Assembly: GCF_000217955.3 (NCBI RefSeq)
Contig: NZ_AFOY02000018.1
Coordinates: forward strand, 152,495 to 216,494
Reading direction: 5' to 3'
DNA length: 64,000 nt
Source of the DNA: Pseudomonas fluorescens HK44
GTDB taxonomy: Bacteria > Pseudomonadota > Gammaproteobacteria > Pseudomonadales > Pseudomonadaceae
Notes under the pieces: generated by a model
Database searches by the model: none
What the model saw: only the letters and a program-made list of their open reading frames with translations
What the model was told of the DNA's origin: nothing
Shown here: one piece after another, positions 54,778 through 62,771 of the stretch
Layout: every line of letters begins with the position of its first letter
How positions within the stretch are numbered: position 1 is the first letter of the stretch
Translations under genes and position numbers: made by a program

Positions 54778-55269
54778 ATGAATCCGCAATTGCAGTACCA
54801 GATCGAGCAGTTTTTCTACCGTAAATCCGAACTGTGCGACGCCAAGGACTGGGACGCCTACATCCAGCTTTTCGACGAGCAGAGTGAGTTTCACCTGCCG
54901 CAATGGGACTCCGAACACGTCTACACCCGCGACCCCAAGCGTGAAATGTCGTTGATCTACTACGCCAATCGCTCGGGCCTGGAAGACCGCGTGTTCCGTC
55001 TGCGCACTGGCAAAGCCGCGTCGGCCACGCCGATGCCGCGCACCCTGCACCTGATCAACAACGTGCGGATCAGCGAACTCGAGACCGGTGAGCTGGAGGT
55101 ACGGTTGAACTGGCACACGCTGTTCTATCGCCTGGCCACGTCCGAGCAGTTCTACGGGAACGCGACCTATCGCCTCAAGCCTCACGCAGACAGCTGGGTG
55201 ATTACCCGCAAACACGTGTTGCTGCTCAACGACACCATCAACTCGGTGCTCGATTTCTACCACCTCTGA
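54778..55269 (+). CDS. antB: Anthranilate 1,2-dioxygenase, small subunit
   Basis: 163 residues from the ATG at 54778 (GTG at 54772 is possible). Beta-subunit features 'QIEQFFYRKSELCDAKDWDA', 'LFDEQSEFHLPQWDSE' and 'LHLINNVRISELETGELEV' are present. It forms the hetero-oligomer with AntA. The start lies 3 bp after the antA stop, in the operon antABC. Confidence 0.93.
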   Translation: MNPQLQYQIEQFFYRKSELCDAKDWDAYIQLFDEQSEFHLPQWDSEHVYTRDPKREMSLIYYANRSGLEDRVFRLRTGKAASATPMPRTLHLINNVRISELETGELEVRLNWHTLFYRLATSEQFYGNATYRLKPHADSWVITRKHVLLLNDTINSVLDFYHL

Positions 55270-55287
55270 AACCATGGAGACCGGGGC

Positions 55288-56310
55288 ATGAACCATAAGG
55301 TTGCGTTCAGTTTTGCCGACGGCAAAACACTGTTTTTTCCCGTGCAGGCCAACGAAATACTGCTCGATGCCGCCCTGCGCAACGGCATCAATATTCCGCT
55401 GGATTGCCGCGAGGGTGTTTGCGGAACCTGTCAGGGCCGCTGCGAATCCGGCGACTACAGCCAGGATTATGTGGATGAGGAAGCCCTCTCCAGCCTCGAC
55501 CTGCAACAACGCAAGATGCTCACTTGCCAGACTCGAGTGAAGTCCGACGCCGCGTTCTATTTCGACTTCGCTTCCAGCCTCTGCAATGCCGCAGGGCCTG
55601 AACAGCTCAGCGGTACGGTCACGCAGGTTCGTCAGGTCTCGGCCAGTACCGCGATCCTGCATCTGGATTTGGGCGCGGCCACCCAGCCGCTGGATTTCCT
55701 GTCGGGGCAGTATGCACGCCTGCTGATTCCAGGGACCACCAGCAAGCGTTCCTACTCCTTCGCCAACCGCCCGAGCAGCAGCAATCAGCTGCAATTTCTG
55801 ATTCGCCTGTTACCCGACGGGGTAATGAGCAATTACATACGTGAACGCTGCCGGGTCGGCGATGAAATCGTTCTGGAGGCACCGTTGGGGGCGTTCTATC
55901 TACGTCACATCGCCCGGCCGCTGATTCTGGTGGCCGGCGGCACCGGACTGTCCGCATTGCTGGGGATGCTCGACGAAATCGTCGCGCGCGGTTGCGAGCA
56001 GCCTGTGCATTTGTACTACGGTGTACGGGACGCAGCCGACCTGTGCGAGAGCGAACGGATCAGTGCCTATGCTCAACACATTCCAGGGTTTCGCTACACG
56101 CCAGTGGTCAGCGACCCATCACCGGGCTGGGAGGGAAAGCGCGGCTACATCGCCGAGCATTTCGAGGCCGGCGAACTGCGTGATACCGCGGTCGACATGT
56201 ACGTCTGCGGGCCGCCGCCGATGGTCGAGTCGATCAAGAGCTGGTTACAGGATCAAACCCTGGACAACGTGCAGCTGTATTACGAAAAGTTCACTGAAAG
56301 TAACGTCTGA
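55288..56310 (+). CDS. antC: Anthranilate dioxygenase reductase
   Basis: 340 residues. A plant-type [2Fe-2S] ferredoxin comes first ('LDCREGVCGTCQGRCESG'), then an FAD domain ('GQYARLLIPGTTSKRSYSF') and an NADH domain ('LILVAGGTGLSALLGML', 'MYVCGPPPMVESIKSWL'). It transfers electrons from NADH to the AntA Rieske cluster. It follows antB by 18 bp. Confidence 0.93.
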   Translation: MNHKVAFSFADGKTLFFPVQANEILLDAALRNGINIPLDCREGVCGTCQGRCESGDYSQDYVDEEALSSLDLQQRKMLTCQTRVKSDAAFYFDFASSLCNAAGPEQLSGTVTQVRQVSASTAILHLDLGAATQPLDFLSGQYARLLIPGTTSKRSYSFANRPSSSNQLQFLIRLLPDGVMSNYIRERCRVGDEIVLEAPLGAFYLRHIARPLILVAGGTGLSALLGMLDEIVARGCEQPVHLYYGVRDAADLCESERISAYAQHIPGFRYTPVVSDPSPGWEGKRGYIAEHFEAGELRDTAVDMYVCGPPPMVESIKSWLQDQTLDNVQLYYEKFTESNV

Positions 56311-56387
56311 GGCTCACAAACGCGTGCCAATTGAATAAGCTGTCGACCTGCAACAAAGCCTGACCATAACAACGAGAAGGTATCCAG

Positions 56388-57791
56388 ATGGCGGATGAAC
56401 AACTGCAACAGGGCGTGCTGAAGCGGGGGCTGAAAAACAGGCATATTCAACTGATTGCGCTGGGCGGCGCGATTGGTACAGGGCTGTTTCTCGGCTCCGC
56501 CGGCGTGCTCAAATCGGCCGGCCCGTCGATGATTCTCGGCTATGCCATTGCCGGTTTCATCGCCTTTCTGATCATGCGCCAGTTGGGAGAGATGATTGTC
56601 GAAGAGCCGGTCGCCGGCTCCTTCAGCCATTTCGCGCACAACTACTGGGGTGGTTTTGCCGGCTTCCTGTCCGGCTGGAACTACTGGGTGCTGTATGTGC
56701 TGGTGGGCATGGCGGAGCTGACCGCCGTTGGCAAGTACGTGCAGTTCTGGTGGCCAGAGGTTCCGACCTGGATCAGCGCAGCGGTGTTCTTCGTACTGGT
56801 CAACCTGATCAACACGATGAACGTCAAAGTCTTCGGTGAAATGGAATTCTGGTTCGCCATCATCAAGGTCGTGGCGATCATCGGCATGATCGCCCTCGGT
56901 TGTTACATGCTGGTCAGCGGCACCGGCGGCCCGCAGGCCTCGGTGAGCAACCTGTGGAGCCACGGCGGTTTCTTCCCCAATGGCACCAACGGTTTGCTGA
57001 TGGCGATGGCGTTCATCATGTTCTCCTTCGGTGGCCTGGAGCTGGTCGGCATCACTGCCGCTGAAGCCAGCGAGCCGAGGAAAGTCATCCCCAAGGCGAT
57101 CAACCAGGTGGTTTACCGCGTGTTGATCTTCTATGTCGGCGCACTCACCGTGCTGCTGTCGCTGTACCCATGGGACCAACTGCTTCAGACACTGGGCGCT
57201 TCCGGCGATGCCTACAGCGGCAGTCCGTTTGTGCAAATTTTCGCCTTGATCGGCAGCAATACCGCAGCGCAAATCCTCAACTTCGTGGTGCTGACCGCGG
57301 CGCTCTCGGTCTACAACAGCGGCGTTTACTGCAACAGCCGGATGCTCTACGGCCTGGCAGAACAGGGCGATGCGCCCAAGCCGCTGATGAAGCTGAACAA
57401 ACAGGGTGTGCCGTTACTGGCGCTGGGCGTATCGGCGCTGATCACCCTGTTGTGTGTGGTGGTCAACTACGTCGCCCCGAATGAAGCCCTTGAGTTGCTG
57501 TTCGCACTGGTGGTCGCCTCGTTGATGATCAACTGGGCGATGATCAGCCTGACGCACCTGAAGTTTCGCAAAGCCATGGGCCAACGCGGCATCGTGCCAG
57601 GCTTCAAGGCGTTCTGGTCGCCGTACACCAATTACCTGTGCCTGGCGTTCATGGCCATGATCATCTACGTGATGTTGTTGATTCCAGGCGTACGTGCATC
57701 GGTCTACGCGATCCCGGTCTGGGTGCTGATCCTGTTCGTGTTCTACCGGGTTCGGGTCGCACGGACCCGCGCTTTGTCAGTCGCTCGCTAA
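56388..57791 (+). CDS. Aromatic amino acid permease (AroP-like, APC family)
   Basis: 467 residues with 12 helices: 'HIQLIALGGAIGTGLFLGSA' near the N-terminus, 'AGSFSHFAHNYWGGFAGFLS' and 'GITAAEASEPRKVIPKAIN' are typical of the AroP/PheP/ProY group. It follows antC by 77 bp in the same direction, so it may be part of the anthranilate/tryptophan operon. Tryptophan uptake is the natural inference. Confidence 0.88.
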   Translation: MADEQLQQGVLKRGLKNRHIQLIALGGAIGTGLFLGSAGVLKSAGPSMILGYAIAGFIAFLIMRQLGEMIVEEPVAGSFSHFAHNYWGGFAGFLSGWNYWVLYVLVGMAELTAVGKYVQFWWPEVPTWISAAVFFVLVNLINTMNVKVFGEMEFWFAIIKVVAIIGMIALGCYMLVSGTGGPQASVSNLWSHGGFFPNGTNGLLMAMAFIMFSFGGLELVGITAAEASEPRKVIPKAINQVVYRVLIFYVGALTVLLSLYPWDQLLQTLGASGDAYSGSPFVQIFALIGSNTAAQILNFVVLTAALSVYNSGVYCNSRMLYGLAEQGDAPKPLMKLNKQGVPLLALGVSALITLLCVVVNYVAPNEALELLFALVVASLMINWAMISLTHLKFRKAMGQRGIVPGFKAFWSPYTNYLCLAFMAMIIYVMLLIPGVRASVYAIPVWVLILFVFYRVRVARTRALSVAR

Positions 57792-57807
57792 CCTTCAGCC
57801 AATCGAC

Positions 57808-57845
57808 AAAAAGCCCCGGCATTCGATGAATGCCGGGGCTTTTTA
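57808..57845. terminator. Intrinsic terminator (bidirectional)
   Basis: AGCCCCGGCATTC and GAATGCCGGGGCT pair around a 3-base loop and end in Ts; it separates the permease gene from the convergent TauE/SafE gene. Confidence 0.93.
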
Positions 57846-57861
57846 TTGACATCCAAGCCTG

Positions 57862-58638
57862 TCAGGCCAGGGTTTTCACTCCCCCCGCCAACAAGACCAT
57901 CGCCAGCAACACCTGTATCCAGCGACCATTGAGCCTTCGACTCATCAAGCTTGCCACCACCACGGCAGGAATTGACCCCACGAGCAGGCTGATCAGCATA
58001 TGCCCGTCCAGCATGCCGGCAAACAGGTAACCCAGCCCGACAACCAGTGCCAGCGGTATCGCATGCATGATGTCCGTTGCGACCAGGCGATGCGGTGTCA
58101 TCCGCTGTGGATACAAATACAGCAGTATCACACTCCCTAACGCCCCCGCACCGACCGACGTTAACGCCACGCAAAGACCAAGAGCCAAGCCGGCAAGCAC
58201 GGTTAGAGCCGGCTGCAATCGCTTGAAGTGGCTTGAGTTGTCCAGGCGACGCTCTCTGGCAAATAACCTCAACACTGGGGCGAGCAGCATACCCAATGCC
58301 GTAATCAGGATGACGACGCCTATTGCTTCGGTCAGCCAGTCAACTTTCTGCACGCTGGCCCCGAAACTCACCAACGCCACGACCAACAGCGCCATTGGCA
58401 GACTGCCCAGCCACAAGCGTTTAACGACCTCCCAATCTATTTGTGCCGAGCCGTTGTGAATGCTGGCAGCCACAATCTTGGTAAGGGCGGCAAACCATAA
58501 GTCGGTGGCAATTGCCGTCGTCGGCGCCACACCCAGCAGCAGCAAAATCGGCATCATCAGCGCCCCCCCGCCTACGCCGGTAAGGCCAACGATAAAGCCG
58601 GTCAAAGCCCCCGCCAGTGCATAGGCACCATCAATCAT
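57862..58638 (-). CDS. TauE/SafE-family permease
   Basis: 258 residues with about eight helices. The first repeat 'GALTGFIVGLTGVGGGALMM' and the second 'LALGLCVALTSVGAGALGSV' carry the family Gly-rich motif. It is divergent from the cysD-cysNC operon across a 150-base AT-rich gap, so sulfite or organosulfur export could be coupled to sulfate activation. Substrate unknown. Confidence 0.88.
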   Translation of the reverse strand: MIDGAYALAGALTGFIVGLTGVGGGALMMPILLLLGVAPTTAIATDLWFAALTKIVAASIHNGSAQIDWEVVKRLWLGSLPMALLVVALVSFGASVQKVDWLTEAIGVVILITALGMLLAPVLRLFARERRLDNSSHFKRLQPALTVLAGLALGLCVALTSVGAGALGSVILLYLYPQRMTPHRLVATDIMHAIPLALVVGLGYLFAGMLDGHMLISLLVGSIPAVVVASLMSRRLNGRWIQVLLAMVLLAGGVKTLA

Positions 58639-58788
58639 CCTGACGTAGAGCAGTCATGTAAAAAACATCCAAAGAAAATTTGTCGCAGATTGTGGTTTAA
58701 TACAAAAAATAATCAAGAAAAACCATTTAGATAACCTGTAACTATATTATCTAGAGAAATCCGCACATTGCGACAAGGACGATTTTCC
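58639..58788. promoter_or_regulatory. AT-rich promoter region of the cysD-cysNC operon
   Basis: Much more AT-rich than the flanking genes (for example AATACAAAAAATAATCAAG and ATTATCTAGA). This is compatible with a promoter region and horizontal origin. AAGGAC lies 8 bases before the CysD ATG. Confidence 0.5.
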
Positions 58789-60231
58789 ATGTTGAACCCC
58801 GATCTTCTTGGACTGGATGCCCCTGTGGTATGGGATACGCAGCTGGCATTTCTCCATCTGAACCAACTCAATCAAGCAGACACCAAACGCACAGCCGAAC
58901 GGCGACTGCACGAGCTTGAGCTCCTCCCTCCCGAACTATCCGCGCAAAGTCTGAGCGATGAGCTAGGACGCCAGTCGACGCCATCGGTCCTGGCTTGGGA
59001 AATTGAAAAGGCGCGTACGAAACGCAAGTTGGTACTTTTTGTTCAGTTAATCCGCGCACCTGACGGACAGGATTTTTTGCACGCCAACGATGCCAGGGGC
59101 GCCCGCTACTGGTTGCCGCTTGGCATCTGTCAGGTTGACGCGCAACAGCTCACGATTGCACTGCAACGCCTGCAAAAGCATATCGCCAAGAACATCGTCA
59201 TCTTCCCGAGCGGTCGCCTGGTTGGTGTTTGCAGACACGCCAGCGCGTCAGCCAATGTCGAGCTCGGACTGTTGAGTTACCCAGCCGTGCTGGATGAAAG
59301 AGCTCAAATCGGCGCAATCGATGCATTGAGGGTACGTACACCCCACCTCAAGCGCCTTGAAGCCGAAAGCCTGCAGATTATTCGTGAAGCGGCTGCCGAG
59401 GCCGAAAACCCCGCCATGCTTTACTCAATGGGCAAAGACAGTGCGGTGATGCTGCACTTGGCTCGCAAGGCCTTTTACCCTTCGCCGCCGCCATTCCCCC
59501 TGCTGCATATAGACACGCGCTGGAAGTTTCAAGAGATGTATATGTTTCGCGACTTTATCGCGCGTGAGAGCGGCATGGATCTGCTCATACATATCAATCT
59601 GGAAGCCATTAGCAAAGACATCAACCCCTTCGATCACGGCTCGGCGCTGCACACCGACATCACCAAGACCGAAGGACTGAAGCAAGCCCTGGATAAATAC
59701 AAGTTTGATGTAGTGTTCGGTGGCGCACGCCGGGATGAAGAAAAGTCGCGCGCGAAGGAGCGTATTTTTTCGTTCCGCACCCGGAGCCATCACTGGGATC
59801 CGAAACAGCAGCGACCAGAACTGTGGAACATCTACAACGCGCGCAAAAACCAGGGCGAGAGCATTCGCGTCTTCCCGCTATCCAATTGGACAGAACTCGA
59901 TATCTGGCAATACATCTACCAGGAAAATCTCCCTTTGGTACCCCTGTACTTTGCCAAGGAGAGGCCTGTCGTAGTGCGCAACGGCATAACGCTCATGGTT
60001 GACGATTCACGCATGAGCCTGTTGCCAGACGAGAAGATTGAAGCCAGGAGCATTCGCTTTCGTACCCTTGGCTGCTACCCCCTGACCGGTGCAGTGGAAT
60101 CGAATGCCGCCACCGTAGCCGATATTCTGCTGGAGCTGCTCGGATCCACTCGTTCCGAGAGACACGGGCGAGCCATTGATAGTGACAGTTCAGCCAGCAT
60201 GGAAAAGAAAAAACAGGAGGGCTATTTCTGA
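58789..60231 (+). CDS. cysD: ATP sulfurylase small subunit CysD with a long N-terminal extension
   Basis: 480 residues, whereas CysD is normally about 300. Residues from about 184 are canonical: 'HLKRLEAESLQIIREAAAE', the PP-loop 'LYSMGKDSAVMLHLARKAF', 'HIDTRWKFQEMYMFRDF', 'FGGARRDEEKSRAKERIFSF' and 'FRTLGCYPLTGAVES'. Residues 1-183 are an extra region I could not assign. It begins with 'LNPDLLGLDAPVVWDTQLAF' and contains 'KRKLVLFVQLIRAPDGQDF' and 'ARYWLPLGICQ', which look like a folded domain, not a linker. The gene is coupled to cysNC (TGATG). It is likely to form the sulfate adenylyltransferase with that protein. Confidence 0.9.
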   Translation: MLNPDLLGLDAPVVWDTQLAFLHLNQLNQADTKRTAERRLHELELLPPELSAQSLSDELGRQSTPSVLAWEIEKARTKRKLVLFVQLIRAPDGQDFLHANDARGARYWLPLGICQVDAQQLTIALQRLQKHIAKNIVIFPSGRLVGVCRHASASANVELGLLSYPAVLDERAQIGAIDALRVRTPHLKRLEAESLQIIREAAAEAENPAMLYSMGKDSAVMLHLARKAFYPSPPPFPLLHIDTRWKFQEMYMFRDFIARESGMDLLIHINLEAISKDINPFDHGSALHTDITKTEGLKQALDKYKFDVVFGGARRDEEKSRAKERIFSFRTRSHHWDPKQQRPELWNIYNARKNQGESIRVFPLSNWTELDIWQYIYQENLPLVPLYFAKERPVVVRNGITLMVDDSRMSLLPDEKIEARSIRFRTLGCYPLTGAVESNAATVADILLELLGSTRSERHGRAIDSDSSASMEKKKQEGYF

Positions 60232-62126
60232 TGGCACCTAAAGCACAAACAACAGCTGCCAGTAAGCCCTCGACGATTGAGGAGTATCTTGAACAGCAAC
60301 AAGGTCAAGACTTGCTGCGTTTTATAACCTGCGGCAGCGTGGATGATGGCAAAAGCACCCTGATTGGACGCCTGCTATGGGACGCCCAGCAGCTGACTGA
60401 CGATCAATTGGCCGTACTAAAAAACGAATCGAAAAAGTATGGTACCCAAGGGGCCGAGATTGACTTTGCCTTGCTCGTCGATGGCTTGTCGGCAGAGCGC
60501 GAACAGGGCATTACCATCGATGTGGCCTATCGCTTTTTCGCTACCAGCACGCGCAAGTTCATCATCGCCGATACGCCCGGCCACGAGCAGTACACGCGCA
60601 ACATGGTCACCGGTGCTTCAACTGCAGACGTGGCGGTGATCCTGATAGATGCCCGACAAGGTGTACTGACACAGACACGCCGGCATGCGTACCTGGTATC
60701 GCTGATGGGTATTCGCCACGTGGTGGTTGCGGTGAACAAGATGGACCTGGTCGGCTTTGATGCAAGCCTATTTCAGCGTACCGTTGATACCTTCCAACAA
60801 TTCGCACAAACACTGGGCTTTGAAAGGGTAACGCCCATTCCGCTGAGCGCGCTAAAGGGAGACAACGTCACTCGGCGCTCGGCAAACACGCCTTGGTATT
60901 CAGGGCCGACACTGATGGGCTGCCTGGAAACAATAGAGATCAACACCCCAAAATCCGAGCGCTTGGTGTTTCCGGTGCAGTGGGTAAATCGACCTGATGC
61001 TTCGTTCCGCGGATTCAGCGGCTATGTCGGTGAGGGGCAAGTCCGCGTTGGCGATGAGGTTCGCGTCAGCCTTTCTGGGCAAACGGCGACGGTCACCGAA
61101 ATTGTCAGTATGAACGGCCCGATGCAGGAAGCTCTATGTGGCGATGCCATTACCTTAAGACTCAGCAAAGAAATTGACGTCTCCCGCGGCGACATTATTT
61201 CCCTGAGCCAAAGCCCGCTGGAAATAACCGACCAGTTTGAAGCTACGCTGATATGGATGAATGAAGAGGCTGGACTGCACGGCCGTAACTACGACATCAA
61301 ACTGGCGACGCAGTGGGCATCTGCATCGATCACGAACATCAAATATCGAGTGAACATCAATACCCTCGCCCATGACGCCAGCACGCACTTATCGCTGAAT
61401 GACATCAGCGTATGCACGCTGGCGATCAGTAAACCGCTGGTTTTTGACAGCTATCAGCACTCCAAAACACTCGGCAGCTTTATTCTGGTTGATCGCGTCA
61501 GCAACGCCACCGTGGCTGCCGGGATGATTACCCACAGCCTGCGGCGCGCGCAAAACGTGCATAAACAAGCCCTGTCGATCACTCGCGAAAACCGGGAGAA
61601 GCTCAACGGCCACAAGGGCAAGGTCATCTGGTTTACCGGCCTTTCCGGCTCGGGCAAGTCGACACTCGCGAACGCACTTGAAGTTGAGTTGCATGCGCGC
61701 GGCCACCGAACCTATATCCTCGACGGCGACAACGTTCGCCAAGGGCTAAACAAGGATCTTGGTTTTACCGATGCAGACCGCGTAGAGAATATTCGGCGCA
61801 TCGCCGAAGTGGCCAAACTGATGATGGATGCCGGGCTTATTGTCATGGCCGCATTTATCTCCCCGTTCAGAAGAGAACGGCAAATGGCACGAGAACTGAT
61901 TGGTGAAGAGAACTTTGTGGAGGTATACGTCAGCACACCGCTGGAGGTCTGCGAGCAGCGGGATGTGAAGGGACTCTACAAGAAAGCAAGATCGGGGCAA
62001 CTGCCTAATTTGTCGGGGGTTGGCAGCCCTTACGAACCGCCCGTCGACGCTGACTTCGAGATCAATGCGGGGCAGACTGGACTGAATATGGCAATTACTC
62101 AACTGATGCAAACTTTCAAGCAGTAA
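60231..62126 (+). CDS. cysNC: CysN-CysC fusion: ATP sulfurylase GTPase subunit and APS kinase
   Basis: 631 residues. The GTPase half has P-loop 'GSVDDGKST' near residues 35-43, 'DTPGHEQYTRNM' and 'NKMDLV'. An EF-Tu-like domain follows. APS kinase starts near 460 with P-loop 'GLSGSGKST', then 'DGDNVRQGLNKDLGF' and 'GIGSPYEPP'-like 'GVGSPYEPPVDADFEI'. It activates sulfate to APS, then PAPS. NodQ proteins have the same fusion and form PAPS for sulfation. The ATG shares one base with the cysD stop. Confidence 0.93.
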   Translation: MAPKAQTTAASKPSTIEEYLEQQQGQDLLRFITCGSVDDGKSTLIGRLLWDAQQLTDDQLAVLKNESKKYGTQGAEIDFALLVDGLSAEREQGITIDVAYRFFATSTRKFIIADTPGHEQYTRNMVTGASTADVAVILIDARQGVLTQTRRHAYLVSLMGIRHVVVAVNKMDLVGFDASLFQRTVDTFQQFAQTLGFERVTPIPLSALKGDNVTRRSANTPWYSGPTLMGCLETIEINTPKSERLVFPVQWVNRPDASFRGFSGYVGEGQVRVGDEVRVSLSGQTATVTEIVSMNGPMQEALCGDAITLRLSKEIDVSRGDIISLSQSPLEITDQFEATLIWMNEEAGLHGRNYDIKLATQWASASITNIKYRVNINTLAHDASTHLSLNDISVCTLAISKPLVFDSYQHSKTLGSFILVDRVSNATVAAGMITHSLRRAQNVHKQALSITRENREKLNGHKGKVIWFTGLSGSGKSTLANALEVELHARGHRTYILDGDNVRQGLNKDLGFTDADRVENIRRIAEVAKLMMDAGLIVMAAFISPFRRERQMARELIGEENFVEVYVSTPLEVCEQRDVKGLYKKARSGQLPNLSGVGSPYEPPVDADFEINAGQTGLNMAITQLMQTFKQ

Positions 62127-62145
62127 CTGATCTGCCAGCCAAAAA

Positions 62146-62177
62146 ACAAACACCCCGAACCAGTCGGGGTGTTTGTT
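62146..62177 (+). terminator. Terminator of the cysD-cysNC operon
   Basis: AAACACCCCGA and TCGGGGTGTTT stem, 5-base loop, followed by GTTCTT, shortly after the cysNC stop. Confidence 0.85.
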
Positions 62178-62389
62178 CTTGGATCAGAGCATTTGCTTGG
62201 GCAACCATGCTGACGTATAGGTAGGAGCAGCCTTATATCGGCGCCTTTTCCAACGGTCGCTCAACACCACGCCTTTTGAACGCAGCAGCACCGGGTGATT
62301 TGGAGTCAGCTCCTGCAAACAGACTCCGGGAGGCCTATTCCCATCTTTGATATAGCATCGCTGGCTCACGCCAGCGTTCGTGACACAAC

Positions 62390-62654
62390 CCAATACAAAA
62401 TCTTCACTCGATTGCGGGCTTGTTGAGAAAAACAAAAAGCACGGGGGTCGAACACCGCAACTTTGATATCCCGTTAGAGCAACGCTGCAAGGCCGTCGAT
62501 GGATTTTTGAAAAACTACGGGTATTGGGGGGCAGATCAACTTTTTCCACTTTTGCGTCGGATCACATCATGACGTGCTGGTTCCGTAAGGAAATCGGGAG
62601 GACAGCATCAGGCTTCACTGGCGGCTTTGTATGTGGGCACGGTGGATCGTTTGC
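62390..62654 (-). mobile_element. Relic of an IS66 element: tnpB 5' part and right end
   Basis: Read on the minus strand, this part matches the tnpB start region of the intact IS66 at 30 kb, including 'DAKVEKV' and, in a shifted frame, 'KSIDGLAALL'. Its right end GTGGATCGTTTGC (62642-62654) corresponds to GTGGAGCGGTTAC of the intact element. It has frameshifts and has lost tnpC and the left end. It abuts a forward IS66 relic at 62655. Confidence 0.7.
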
Positions 62655-62753
62655 ATTGTTCTGACCGTGCAGGAACTGAACTGGCTACTGGATGGTATTG
62701 ATCTTTGGCGCAACCGCCCTCATCAGGTTTTGACACCGCGATTCGTGGCCTGA
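62655..62753 (+). pseudogene. tnpB 3' remnant
   Basis: Reads IVLTVQELNWLLDGIDLWRN and then RPHQVLTPRFVA, stop at 62751-62753. It matches the last 33 residues of TnpB at 29756-30115. Its upstream part is replaced by the opposite-strand relic. Confidence 0.85.
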
Positions 62754-62771
62754 TTCGGTATAATCCTGAGC

